Source: an uncultured Bacteroidales bacterium
GTDB lineage: Bacteria > Bacteroidota > Bacteroidia > Bacteroidales > UBA932
DNA: 25,276 nucleotides
Direction: 5' to 3'
Assembly (NCBI GenBank): GCA_934725285.1
Contig: CAKVBK010000017.1
Coordinates: 1 to 25,276, forward strand
Shown here: positions 6,908 to 15,512 of the stretch, one piece after another
Position numbering within the stretch: the first letter of the stretch is position 1
Layout: every line of letters starts with the position of its first letter
The notes under the pieces: generated by a model
What the model was told of the DNA's origin: nothing
The model's database searches: none
What the model saw: only the letters and a program-made list of their open reading frames with translations
Made by a program: the position numbers and the translations under genes

Positions 6908-7945
6908 TTAATAATCCGCTATGCGGGAGACGGGGGCGACATCGAGCGGGGTGCGCTCGCCGGCGAGGTAGTGAAACCAACCGGCTATGGCGATCATGGC
7001 GGCGTTGTCTGTGGTGAACTTGAACTCTGGGAGATAGGTGTTCCAGCCACGCTTTCGGCCTTCCTCCTCTATGCGGGAGCGCAGGCCGCTGTTGGCGGAG
7101 ACTCCTCCGCCGATTGTCACGTCCTTGATCCCGGTCTGCCTCGAGGCCTTGATCAATTTGTCCATCAGAATGTCTATCAATGTCTTCTGGAAGCCGGCGC
7201 AGATGTCCTCCTTGTTTTTTTCCATAAACTCGGGATCCTTCGCCATCTCGTCACGCACGAAATACAGAAGAGAGGTCTTCACCCCGCTGAAACTGTAGTC
7301 CAGCCCCGCAATCTGCGGCTTGGCGAACTTGAAGCGGTTCGGGTCGCCCAGCTTTGCAAGCCTGTCGATCACCGGTCCTCCCGGATAGCCGAGCCCCATC
7401 ATTTTGGAGCACTTGTCAAACGCCTCGCCCACCGCATCGTCTATGGTCTGTCCGAGGATCTCAAAATCCAGCGGACCGTTCACCTTGACAATCTGCGAAT
7501 TGCCTCCCGAAACCAAAAGACACAGGTAGGGGAACGACGGCTGCCGGTTCTCTTTGCCTTCCTGTTTGACAAAATCAGCGAGAATATGCCCCTGAAGGTG
7601 GTTCACCATTATTATCGGAATATTCAAGGCCACGCCCAACGCCTTGGCGAAGGATGTTCCTACAAGCAGGGAGCCCAGAAGTCCCGGGCCACGGGTGAAA
7701 GCGATGGCGGTGAGATCGGCGGCCTTGATTCCGGCCTTGTCAAGAGCCTGGCTTACAACAGGCACTATGTTCTGTTCATGGGCTCTGGAGGCGAGTTCAG
7801 GAACGACTCCCCCATAATCCTTGTGGACCTGCTGGCTCGCTATCACGTTGGAGAGCAGGAATCCGTCCTTGATCACGGCGGCCGATGTGTCGTCGCAACT
7901 CGATTCGATTCCAAGGATATAATCCGACATATTCTTCAAAGACAT
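6908..7945 (-). CDS. tsaD: tRNA N6-adenosine threonylcarbamoyltransferase TsaD
   Basis: TsaD (Gcp/YgjD) transfers the threonylcarbamoyl group to A37 of ANN-decoding tRNAs, in the cytoplasm and with TsaB and TsaE. The 345-residue product shows the ASKHA-fold family hallmarks: ILGIESSCDDTSAAV at the N-terminus, the metal-binding histidines of NHLQGH (His116 and His120), LLVSGGNSQIV, DYSFSGVKTSLL, GGGVSANSGLR and the late TTDNAAMIA motif with its conserved Asp. Length is usual. Two in-frame ATGs (7945 and 7930) are possible; the second begins MSDYILGIESS as many homologues do. It is divergent from tamB. Confidence 0.96.
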   Translation of the reverse strand: MSLKNMSDYILGIESSCDDTSAAVIKDGFLLSNVIASQQVHKDYGGVVPELASRAHEQNIVPVVSQALDKAGIKAADLTAIAFTRGPGLLGSLLVGTSFAKALGVALNIPIIMVNHLQGHILADFVKQEGKENRQPSFPYLCLLVSGGNSQIVKVNGPLDFEILGQTIDDAVGEAFDKCSKMMGLGYPGGPVIDRLAKLGDPNRFKFAKPQIAGLDYSFSGVKTSLLYFVRDEMAKDPEFMEKNKEDICAGFQKTLIDILMDKLIKASRQTGIKDVTIGGGVSANSGLRSRIEEEGRKRGWNTYLPEFKFTTDNAAMIAIAGWFHYLAGERTPLDVAPVSRIADY

Positions 7946-7957
7946 TTAATCGAACGG

Positions 7958-7986
7958 CAAAGATACAACTATTTTCGTCAATCCAA
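7958..7986 (-). promoter_or_regulatory. tsaD promoter
   Basis: On the minus strand TTGG (7986-7983) is followed about 18 bases on by TATCTTTG (7965-7958), a perfect TAnnTTTG box, 13 bases before the ATG at 7945. The short leader fits the upstream start. Confidence 0.55.
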
Positions 7987-7997
7987 CAGATATTTAG

Positions 7998-8005
7998 TAT
8001 CTTTG
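7998..8005 (+). promoter_or_regulatory. -7 box of the tamB-mgsA unit
   Basis: TATCTTTG is a perfect TAnnTTTG match 40 bases before the TTG start of tamB. A weak TTTC at 7973-7976 could serve as the -33 element. Transcription would give a short leader. Confidence 0.5.
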
Positions 8006-8044
8006 TTGCTATAAGACACAGGTGCAGATCGCCATGGTCCGAGG

Positions 8045-11000
8045 TTGTTGAAAAAGGCTCTAAAAATATTCCGGGGTATCATTGTGGCGCTGGCGGCGCT
8101 GCTGTTCACATGCTGGATTCTGCTTCAGACTCCGGCGGTTCAGACTTTTGCTGCCAGAAAGGTCATCAGCTCCCTGGACGGAGTCATAAACGGACGGATC
8201 GAGTTCTCAAAAATTCACATCAAGCCTTTCACTGCCTTGGTTCTCAAAGATGTGGCATTGATCGACAGTGAGCCTGTCACAGACTGGGCAGGTGAAAAGG
8301 TTGACACGGTCGCAAGCGCGAGGTCAATCGTTGTCACATTGTCCCTCAAGGGATTGCGGAATGACGGAACGATTCACGTCAAAAGGCTCAGTGTCAGCGA
8401 CGGATCGTTCTCTCTTGCGAAGGACGGACGCGGAAGCAACATCAGCCGCTTCTTCAGGAAACCAGACAAAAAGAAAGAGAAAAAACCGATGTCTCTGAAA
8501 ATCGACGCCGGAAGGGTCAACATAAAAAACTTCAGATTCAGACTCCTTAACATGTGCAATGACAAGCCTTTGCGTGAATATGGCATGGATTGGAAGAATC
8601 TGGACGTGACCGCACATAATCTTCAGGCGCATGACATCAGATTCAGTGGCGGAAGGATTGAAGGCACGGTTGAGAATCTGAGCGCCGGTGAAAGAAGCGG
8701 CTACAACATTCTGGCTATGTCCGGAAAGACCGTGATCGAGAAAGGCAGAACCCTCATCAGCAATCTTCACATGCAAGACACGTGGTCAGACATAAGGATG
8801 TCAGAATATTCCATGGAATATGACAGCATGCGCTCGTTCTCCCACTATATAGATGAGGTCAGCATGGCCGGGAGAATATTCAGCAGCAGGATTGACTTCA
8901 AGAGCATTTCCTATTTCGCTCCGTCGCTGCGCAGGATGAATTCTGTCATCAATGTTGTGAGCGCTGAGGTAAGCGGCCCCGTCAGCGATCTGGCCATAGG
9001 CAAGTTTGATTTCCGCGAGACCTACAGCGGAGTTTCGGGGATGATTGACGGAAGGCTTTCAAAGCTGCCGAAAGTCAACGATATGTTGATGGATTTCGAT
9101 GTCAATGGCCTTGGATTCACGTCTGACGGCCTCGGGACTTTCATAAGAGGGTTCGCGCCGGGTGTCAGAATGGATCTGTCCAAATTCGCGTCCGGGACAC
9201 GTATGGCCTTCGACGGGAAGGCCAAGGGCACCCTGAACAAATTGAAAGTCAAAGGCAAATTGGTGTCAACTCTGGGATCGGTCACGGCTGATGCGGACAT
9301 CAGGAACCTGATAGACAAGAAAAAAAGCATGGGATTCAGCGGCAACATCGCCACCAGTGATCTGAACATCGGGAAACTGGCAGGGGTAAAGCAGGTCGGC
9401 GAGGTCACAATGCGGAGCACTTTGGACATGTCCCTTGGGAAAGGCCGGACAAGTCTGAAGATTGACTCCTTGTATGTGGGCAAAATGTCCGTCTTGGGTT
9501 ACGACTATTCCAGCATCGTCGCCGCGGGAACATATTCAGACAACGCCTTTGATGGCCGCATCGTTTGCAGCGATCCGAACCTGAACTTCCTCTTCCAGGG
9601 CCTGTTCACGCTTTCAGACAAAACCCGCAACGGGTTGTACAAGTTCTATGCGTCAATCGGTTACGCCGACCTGCACGCTTTGAGACTGGACAAGCGGGAG
9701 AACTCTAAAATCTCCGGCCGTGTCAACGCCAACTATATTAGCGTCAGCCGGGGAGACCTGATAGGAGACCTTGACATACTCGGACTCACCCTTGAGAATG
9801 ACCAAGGCTGGCACGAGATCGGGGACATCTGTGTCAAGTCACATTCCAACGACAATGTCAACCGGGTGAACCTCACATCCAGCTTCGCAAACGGCAGCTA
9901 CGTCGGCACCAAGCCTTTCACCGGCCTTATCAAAGACATTCAGGCCCTTACCGTGCAAAGGGAACTGCCGGCCTTGTACAAGGAAAAAATCCACGAATGG
10001 GAAAGCGATGAATATGATCTCGGACTCGACATCGGTGACGCAAGGGACATACTTTCTTTCGTAAAGCCTGGGCTGTATGTGGCTCAAGGCACGAAACTAC
10101 GGTTGAATGTCAGCAAAGACGGAAACGTGAAAGCCTCTGTCAAATCTCCGAGACTGGCCATTGGCAAGAATTACCTTAAGGACATCGACATTGCATTTGA
10201 CAACCGTGACAGCACCCTCAACGCCATGGCTGGCTTCTCGGCCATCTCGGTGTCAGGGTTAAGCCTGCTGAAAGACAACCTGATGCTCTACGCCAAAGAC
10301 AATGGTTTCGGGATAGGGTTCACCTATGACAATGGCACAGATCTCGCCAACAAGGGAGAGCTGTATCTTTCCGGCGAACTCAAACGTGAGCACAATGGTG
10401 AACTGGCCATTCACGGGCGCACGCTGCCTTCATACATCTGGTATGATGACGCGGCATGGAATGTGTCGGAATCAGCCATTGACATCGTCGGCAAAGACAT
10501 GGAAGTGGACAATCTTGTGGCCCGATGCGCCGACCAGTCGGTAAGGGTCAACGGAGGATATTCATTCACGAAGAAAGACACTCTCTCCGTGAATCTCGTA
10601 AAGTTCGACCTAGGGCTGCTTAACAAATTCCTCGGCGGCTTCGGCATTTCGGGACTGGCCACAGGGCACGCGATCATCTCCTCTCCGTGGAACGATAACG
10701 CCGGAATGATGATGAACCTGACCTCAGATTCCACCAAAGTGGCCGGACAGCGCATGGGCACATTACGGCTGGCCGGGTCCTTGGACGACGGCAAGATGCG
10801 GTTCCTTGCCAAGAATGACATTGACGGAACCAGAACCTTGGACATCACCGGAGATTATTTTACGAAGGACCGCGTCATAAGTGCGACCGCATCCATGGAC
10901 GGATTGAATGTCGGTTACCTCGCCCCAGCTCTCAAATCCGTCTTCAGCGAGATGGGAGGTGCGATGAGCGGCAAGGTGAATGTCAGCGGAAGTCTGGACG

Positions 11001-12619
11001 ATCTGTCCGTTTCCAGCGAAGGCACAAGATTCGACAATGTCCTTCTCAGGGTCGGATTCACAAACGTGGCATACTATGCCGACGGTCCGTTCTCCGTGAC
11101 AGACAAAGGACTGTTCTTTGATGACGTCACGATCAAGGACAGGTATGACGGCACGGGAAGGATTTCCGGCGGACTGACGTTCGAGAAACTGAAGAATTTC
11201 AGAATGGACTCGAAGATCACGATGAACAGGATGGAGGCCATCGACATGACCGAGGCTGACAATCAGGCTTTCTATGGTCATCTTTTCGCCAGCGGGGACG
11301 TTCTTGTCAAAGGCCCGTTCGAGGCCATACAGTTGGACATCAACGCAAGGACTGACAAGAACGGACGCATACATATTCCTATAGACAAGGCCTCGAATGA
11401 CGGGAAAAACGACCTGCTTACGTTCAAACAGGATTTCAAGGAGATCTACATAGATCCTTACGACGCGATGATGAACAATCTGGTCGAGCGGAAAGGCAAA
11501 GGCAGCGACTTCGGACTGAAACTAAGAGTTGACGCGAACCAAGGCACAGAGGCCTACGTGGAGATAGACCGTACGGCCGGCAATGTCCTTAACGGTCGTG
11601 GCCAGGGCACAATTGACATAGAGGTCCGTCCTGGCAGGGATCTGTTCACCATCAACGGAGACTACACTCTTATGTCAGGCAATTTCCATTTCAACGCGAT
11701 GGACATAGCCAAGAGGGATTTCACCATCTCTGACGGAAGTTCTATCCGCTTCAACGGGGATGTGATGGACAGCGACCTTAACATAAAGGGAATATATTCG
11801 ACAAAGGCCTCGGTCGCGACTTTGATCGCGGACACCACGGCTGTTTCAGCGCGGAGGCTTGTGAACTGCGGCATTGGAGTGTCCGGCAAGATGCGTGAGC
11901 CCAAACTTTCATTCTCCATCGATGTCCCGGACCTTGATCCGACCACAAAATCGAGGGTTGAGAGTGCCCTGAACACGGACGACAAGGTTCAACGTCAGTT
12001 CCTGTCCCTCCTGATCTCAGGCAGCTTTATGCCTGACGAGCAGTCCGGAGTCGTGAACAACAGCAACGTGCTCTACTCAAACGTCGCGGAAATCATGGCG
12101 GGCCAGCTGAACAACATACTTCAGAAACTGGACATCCCGCTGGACCTTGGACTGAACTACCAGTCCAGCGAGAGCGGCACGAACATATTCGATGTCGCGG
12201 TCTCGACGCAGCTCTTCAACAACAGGGTGATAGTCAACGGCAATGTCGGGAACCGTGAATATAACAAATCGTCCTCGTCCGGCGCCGATGTGGTCGGCAA
12301 CCTTGACATCGAGATCAAGCTGGACAAGTCCGGCCAGTTGAGAATGAATCTTTTCTCCCATTCGGCGGATGACTACACAAACTATCTGGACAACACCCAG
12401 AGGAGCGGAATCGGCATAGCGTACCAAAGGGAGTTCAACACCTTCAGGGAATTCATACGCAACATGTTCTCCAGCAGGAAGAAACGCGAGCAGAGGGCCG
12501 CCGAGGCCGGAACCAGGGAAATGAAAAGAATCTCGGTCTCACGGAAGGACGCTGGCCTTGAAGCCCCTGGCAAGTCTGACAAAAAGCCAATAATTAAATT
12601 TCAGGAATATGATAACTAA
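8045..12619 (+). CDS. tamB: Translocation and assembly module protein TamB (AsmA-like)
   Basis: TamB-type proteins span the periplasm as a long hydrophobic beta-taco groove, anchored in the inner membrane, and are implicated in lipid transport and outer-membrane assembly. The 1524-residue product has an N-terminal membrane anchor (about residues 8-28), an AsmA-like start (DGVINGRIEFSKIHIKP), more than 1000 residues of repetitive beta-strand sequence, and the TamB C-terminal domain with LDIPLDLGLNYQ and FDVAVSTQLFNNRVIVNG. It ends in a basic tail after the barrel-contact region. No ATG precedes the anchor in frame; the frame opens at 8015 after a TAA, so translation must begin at one of two adjacent TTG codons (8045 or 8048). 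The gene is divergent from tsaD. Confidence 0.93.
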   Translation: MLKKALKIFRGIIVALAALLFTCWILLQTPAVQTFAARKVISSLDGVINGRIEFSKIHIKPFTALVLKDVALIDSEPVTDWAGEKVDTVASARSIVVTLSLKGLRNDGTIHVKRLSVSDGSFSLAKDGRGSNISRFFRKPDKKKEKKPMSLKIDAGRVNIKNFRFRLLNMCNDKPLREYGMDWKNLDVTAHNLQAHDIRFSGGRIEGTVENLSAGERSGYNILAMSGKTVIEKGRTLISNLHMQDTWSDIRMSEYSMEYDSMRSFSHYIDEVSMAGRIFSSRIDFKSISYFAPSLRRMNSVINVVSAEVSGPVSDLAIGKFDFRETYSGVSGMIDGRLSKLPKVNDMLMDFDVNGLGFTSDGLGTFIRGFAPGVRMDLSKFASGTRMAFDGKAKGTLNKLKVKGKLVSTLGSVTADADIRNLIDKKKSMGFSGNIATSDLNIGKLAGVKQVGEVTMRSTLDMSLGKGRTSLKIDSLYVGKMSVLGYDYSSIVAAGTYSDNAFDGRIVCSDPNLNFLFQGLFTLSDKTRNGLYKFYASIGYADLHALRLDKRENSKISGRVNANYISVSRGDLIGDLDILGLTLENDQGWHEIGDICVKSHSNDNVNRVNLTSSFANGSYVGTKPFTGLIKDIQALTVQRELPALYKEKIHEWESDEYDLGLDIGDARDILSFVKPGLYVAQGTKLRLNVSKDGNVKASVKSPRLAIGKNYLKDIDIAFDNRDSTLNAMAGFSAISVSGLSLLKDNLMLYAKDNGFGIGFTYDNGTDLANKGELYLSGELKREHNGELAIHGRTLPSYIWYDDAAWNVSESAIDIVGKDMEVDNLVARCADQSVRVNGGYSFTKKDTLSVNLVKFDLGLLNKFLGGFGISGLATGHAIISSPWNDNAGMMMNLTSDSTKVAGQRMGTLRLAGSLDDGKMRFLAKNDIDGTRTLDITGDYFTKDRVISATASMDGLNVGYLAPALKSVFSEMGGAMSGKVNVSGSLDDLSVSSEGTRFDNVLLRVGFTNVAYYADGPFSVTDKGLFFDDVTIKDRYDGTGRISGGLTFEKLKNFRMDSKITMNRMEAIDMTEADNQAFYGHLFASGDVLVKGPFEAIQLDINARTDKNGRIHIPIDKASNDGKNDLLTFKQDFKEIYIDPYDAMMNNLVERKGKGSDFGLKLRVDANQGTEAYVEIDRTAGNVLNGRGQGTIDIEVRPGRDLFTINGDYTLMSGNFHFNAMDIAKRDFTISDGSSIRFNGDVMDSDLNIKGIYSTKASVATLIADTTAVSARRLVNCGIGVSGKMREPKLSFSIDVPDLDPTTKSRVESALNTDDKVQRQFLSLLISGSFMPDEQSGVVNNSNVLYSNVAEIMAGQLNNILQKLDIPLDLGLNYQSSESGTNIFDVAVSTQLFNNRVIVNGNVGNREYNKSSSSGADVVGNLDIEIKLDKSGQLRMNLFSHSADDYTNYLDNTQRSGIGIAYQREFNTFREFIRNMFSSRKKREQRAAEAGTREMKRISVSRKDAGLEAPGKSDKKPIIKFQEYDN

Positions 12620-13064
12620 CATCGCATTGGTAGCCCACGACTCCAGAAAACAGGAGTTACTGGATTGGGTCCGTTACAACGCAGGATCACTCAAACACTG
12701 TCATCTGTTCTGCACCGGCACGACCGGCCGTCTCGTCTCCGAGGCTCTGACAGAGAAGCTTGGCCCGGAGGCTCCTTCTGTTGTGTGCATGCTCAGCGGG
12801 CCTCTTGGCGGAGACTTTGAGATCGGCGGAATGATCGCCGAGGGGAAGATTGACATGCTTGTCTTTTTCTGTGACAACCTGATTATGCAGGGACATCAGA
12901 ACGATGTGATGGGACTGACACGTCTGGCCTCCCTGTACAACATCCCGTTCGCCACCAACCGCAGCACCGCGGATTTCATAATATCGTCCCCTCTCTACAC
13001 CAGCGAGCACTACAAGCGCATCATCCCATCTTGCATCGATTCCTACAAAAACCGTAAGCTTTAG
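12609..13064 (+). CDS. mgsA: Methylglyoxal synthase
   Basis: MgsA converts dihydroxyacetone phosphate to methylglyoxal and phosphate, a glycolytic overflow route. The 151-residue product matches E. coli MgsA along its length: IALVAHDSRK at the N-terminus (phosphate site), CTGTTGRL, MLSGPLGGD with catalytic Asp69, FFCDN (Asp89), and GHQNDV carrying His96 and Asp99, the equivalents of the E. coli active-site His98 and Asp101. ATNRSTADFII follows as in the family. The ATG lies inside the end of tamB (11-base overlap), so the two are translationally coupled. The protein is cytosolic; no regulatory element of its own is visible. Confidence 0.96.
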   Translation: MITNIALVAHDSRKQELLDWVRYNAGSLKHCHLFCTGTTGRLVSEALTEKLGPEAPSVVCMLSGPLGGDFEIGGMIAEGKIDMLVFFCDNLIMQGHQNDVMGLTRLASLYNIPFATNRSTADFIISSPLYTSEHYKRIIPSCIDSYKNRKL

Positions 13065-13083
13065 GCCACAGCGCCTAACGCTT
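13056..13083. terminator. Shared hairpin between convergent mgsA and the nine-gene unit
   Basis: AAGC-T-TTAGGC (13056-13066) pairs with GCCTAA-C-GCTT (13073-13083), a stem of ten pairs with one mismatch and a six-base loop. Both stop codons lie within it. On the minus strand a TTTTT run (13051-13047) follows a few bases on, which fits an intrinsic terminator for the leftward operon; the plus side has no T-run. Confidence 0.5.
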
Positions 13084-13671
13084 CACCCCGGAAGTGTCCG
13101 AGTCCGCCAAAACATCCAGCCGTGAAGGTTCTATCACCACCACCATGGCAGGATGCACACCTTTGACGAACTCGTTTAGGTTTTTGTTGTCCAGACGGAC
13201 ACAACCTTCTGTCGCCCTCGTGCCGATAGACTCCGGAGCGTGGGTACCGTGGATGCCAATTCCCTTGTGGCCTGGAGTGCGAAGCCTGATGAAGAAATCA
13301 CCGTAAGCCCCTTGAACCGGTCCTTTGCCGTCACCGAAATCGTGATCCCAAGCCGTCGCATCTTGAATATCCTCGATTGTGAATACGCCCTCCGGAGTCT
13401 TCATGTCCCCGACCTCACGCTTGGCGCCATAGTTTTTCCCGACCGCGACCGGATATTCACATAGGATATTGCCTTTGTAGTCATATTGACGCAGCATCAT
13501 ATCTTCCTTTGAGATAAGGACAAATGACGCGTTGGGGATCTCTTGGATCTGGCTGTTGTAATATTTCCAGACATAGAACAGTCCGGCATACGGCAAGATC
13601 AGAACCACAACCAAGAACATTGTGGTCCAGTTCAGCCGCGCATCTTTACGTCTTTTACTATTCGGAGACAT
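13075..13671 (-). CDS. Membrane-anchored L,D-transpeptidase (YkuD domain)
   Basis: YkuD enzymes form 3-3 peptidoglycan cross-links or attach proteins to peptidoglycan in the periplasm. From the ATG at 13671 the product has 198 residues: a basic N-terminus, one membrane span (about 15-35), then the catalytic domain. The active-site signature is GIGIHGTHAPESIG followed by TRATEGCVRL, with His, nucleophile Cys (residue 157 from this ATG) and Arg in place; the usual SHGC is TEGC here. DMKTPEGVF is also typical. It is the last gene of the nine-gene unit; its ATG lies inside the end of the preceding gene (14-base overlap), so expression is coupled. A TTG two codons upstream is the alternative start. 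Confidence 0.9.
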   Translation of the reverse strand: MSPNSKRRKDARLNWTTMFLVVVLILPYAGLFYVWKYYNSQIQEIPNASFVLISKEDMMLRQYDYKGNILCEYPVAVGKNYGAKREVGDMKTPEGVFTIEDIQDATAWDHDFGDGKGPVQGAYGDFFIRLRTPGHKGIGIHGTHAPESIGTRATEGCVRLDNKNLNEFVKGVHPAMVVVIEPSRLDVLADSDTSGVKR

Positions 13672-14623
13672 AATCAACCATGAAATTGCCGTATTGGTCG
13701 CGGTAAACCTTCCTGATCAATCCTTCCTCTCCGGCGTCTCCAACAGCGACTGTATGGTCGGTCTCATCATCATCAAAAGAGAACACGACTATCTTCCTCA
13801 TTCCTGTGTTCACGTTCCTGAGAATCACGCAAAAATCCGTGAACTTGGATTTAGGATTTGTGAGCCTCGCATAATAAACATAGTTGTACTTTGACTTCTT
13901 AGGCATACAGAACACCTGCCAGCCGGAATCGTAATCACTCAAGTCATCACCAGGAAAAGCCTCATTCCAGGCATCGTTGTTAATGATTCCAATAAGCCCG
14001 TTGTTCTTGTAGAAATTCAGCAGGGCACGGCGGCATTTGGCAGTAGAGACGACGGTGCGGGAGTCACTGTCGCCCCAGATGCTGTTCAATATGTAAAAAT
14101 CTTTCTTCTCCATCAGGAAATCAGAAGACACATAGCCCTTCTTTCCGGACGCACTCTTAACATAGGCCCAATCTCCGGAACAGTCATAGACAATCAGCTC
14201 ACTTCCATACAGAAGAGTTCCCAGCTTGTTGGCATCGATGCCGGCAACCTGAGATGAGCGCAGGAAGGTTCTTTCCGCAAACGGATAATAACGTGGAGCC
14301 TCACGGTCAACCTTTGCCGGCATATAAACATTCCTGTACAGGAAAACACCTCCCGTCACTACTAGAAGGAGCAAGGCTATCCAAATGAATGTCTTTGAGC
14401 CTGAGCCCGTTTTATTTTCGTATCCACCATCATTGGGGACGACTGTGACTTTCGGCTTTGCGGATTCTTGCGCGGCGACCTTTGGCGCAGATTCCGGGAC
14501 CACAGGCGAGGCGGGTCCAGTCGTGCTCTCCGCCAGCCCCTCCTGCTTTATCCAGGTCCCGCAATAACGGCAGAACTTCGCTCCGTCAACATTTTCCTTG
14601 CCACATTTCGGACATTTTTTCAT
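13658..14623 (-). CDS. Zinc-ribbon, single-span membrane protein with SH3-like domain
   Basis: The 321-residue product starts with a zinc ribbon (Cys4, Cys7, Cys18, Cys21 in CPKCGKEN and FCRYCG). A Pro/Ala/Ser-rich linker, one membrane span (about 79-96, WIALLLLVVTGGVFLY) and a C-terminal part outside the cytoplasm follow. Residues about 116-170 (LRSSQVAG, GSELIVYDCSGDWAYVKSASGKKGYVS) read as a bacterial SH3-like fold, which often binds peptidoglycan. The last 150 residues (NSIWGDSDSRT to the end) are unrecognised. Topology suggests a cytosolic ribbon and periplasmic SH3 domain. It is followed with overlap by the L,D-transpeptidase gene, which supports a peptidoglycan-related role. ATG at 14623, 12 bases after the previous gene. 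Confidence 0.75.
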   Translation of the reverse strand: MKKCPKCGKENVDGAKFCRYCGTWIKQEGLAESTTGPASPVVPESAPKVAAQESAKPKVTVVPNDGGYENKTGSGSKTFIWIALLLLVVTGGVFLYRNVYMPAKVDREAPRYYPFAERTFLRSSQVAGIDANKLGTLLYGSELIVYDCSGDWAYVKSASGKKGYVSSDFLMEKKDFYILNSIWGDSDSRTVVSTAKCRRALLNFYKNNGLIGIINNDAWNEAFPGDDLSDYDSGWQVFCMPKKSKYNYVYYARLTNPKSKFTDFCVILRNVNTGMRKIVVFSFDDDETDHTVAVGDAGEEGLIRKVYRDQYGNFMVDYVSE

Positions 14624-14635
14624 AAGGCAAACTAT

Positions 14636-15490
14636 TTACTTACTGACTTTAGCGAACAAGCGGACGTTCATCTTGCTATACTTCGACCGCTCCCCGACAG
14701 TCTTGGACAAAAGGCTGACATACTTGGCAGCCAAAGGATCTGAGGATGATTCTGTTGATGACCAGTAGAACACAGGGCTACCCGGTTCCGGCAACGGGTC
14801 ACCGCCATATTCAAGCAAAGTCTTGTTGACGGCATCCCTGTCAGCATCAGTGAAATCCTCATTAATGGTGAAGATCTTAAGATCTTCTATCGCAGGCACA
14901 AACCATCCGCCGACCGTATGCTTGAATGCCGGGAAATCCGCCAGTTCCCACAACTCGGGATTACGGAAATACGCCGATTCTCCGGAGAAACCACAAGGCT
15001 GTGGATTTTCACGGTCACGATCCTTCAGAAGTCTTTCGAAAGAGCACCAACTGTCCCGGTACTCCTTAAGGCTTATCACATAGCGGAACACACTGGTCTC
15101 CTTGACGACCACACCTTCCACTTCGTCTTTCCTATAGAGCTTTCCTACCCCATCGTGAACAGTAGCACGGCGCCTTGTAGGTACAGCACCCTCCTGAGCC
15201 TCATATTCCTCATTACGGAGGATATTGTTAACCGAGTTCCACAGATCCGCGGTGTCCGCATCTTCCGTCAAGACTTTTGATTTACTTTTTTTAGCGGAAG
15301 GCTTGCGCGCTTTCTTACTTTCAGTGTCAACCGGCGGCAGCGTCGTGGCAAAGCCGCTGTCTGGAATGAAAGGCCGCCTCGTTTCATCAGTGGCGGACGT
15401 ATCGGCTATCTGATCCGCGATGACAGCCCCGCAGTTCTGGCAATAAAGATCATCGGGGGCAATCTCGTGGCCGCAATTTGAGCAAAACAT
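14636..15490 (-). CDS. Zinc-ribbon protein with DUF1566-like C-terminal domain
   Basis: The 284-residue product begins MFCSNCGHEI and YCQNCG, a four-cysteine zinc ribbon (Cys3, 6, 17, 20). A Lys/Ser-rich low-complexity linker (about 55-75) and a C-terminal region from about 130 to 284 follow. That region contains GGWFVPAIEDLKIF (194-207), FYWSSTESS and a final VRLFAKV. The order W-x-P-x-x-x-[ED]-L, then YWSSTE, then a terminal VR strand is the pattern of DUF1566-type (C-type-lectin-like) domains; I am moderately sure of this. No signal peptide or membrane span is visible, so it should be cytosolic, which is unusual for this domain type. It sits between a lipoprotein gene and the second zinc-ribbon gene. 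Confidence 0.7.
   Translation of the reverse strand: MFCSNCGHEIAPDDLYCQNCGAVIADQIADTSATDETRRPFIPDSGFATTLPPVDTESKKARKPSAKKSKSKVLTEDADTADLWNSVNNILRNEEYEAQEGAVPTRRRATVHDGVGKLYRKDEVEGVVVKETSVFRYVISLKEYRDSWCSFERLLKDRDRENPQPCGFSGESAYFRNPELWELADFPAFKHTVGGWFVPAIEDLKIFTINEDFTDADRDAVNKTLLEYGGDPLPEPGSPVFYWSSTESSSDPLAAKYVSLLSKTVGERSKYSKMNVRLFAKVSK
14870..14887. repeat. Perfect 18-bp palindrome inside a coding region
   Basis: GAAGATCTTAAGATCTTC reads the same on both strands and encodes EDLKIF of the zinc-ribbon/DUF1566-like protein. It contains two GATC sites. It may be chance. Confidence 0.6.
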
Positions 15491-15512
15491 AATATTCAGT
15501 TAATTTAATTTA

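Noticed and set aside
6971..8014. 347-codon plus-strand frame opposite tsaD
   Set aside because: It is as long as tsaD only because it mirrors it; the minus strand encodes all TsaD motifs, and this frame would also run through the tsaD and tamB promoters.
10763..11374. 203-codon minus-strand frame within tamB
   Set aside because: Shadow of the tamB reading frame; no start context or protein motif.
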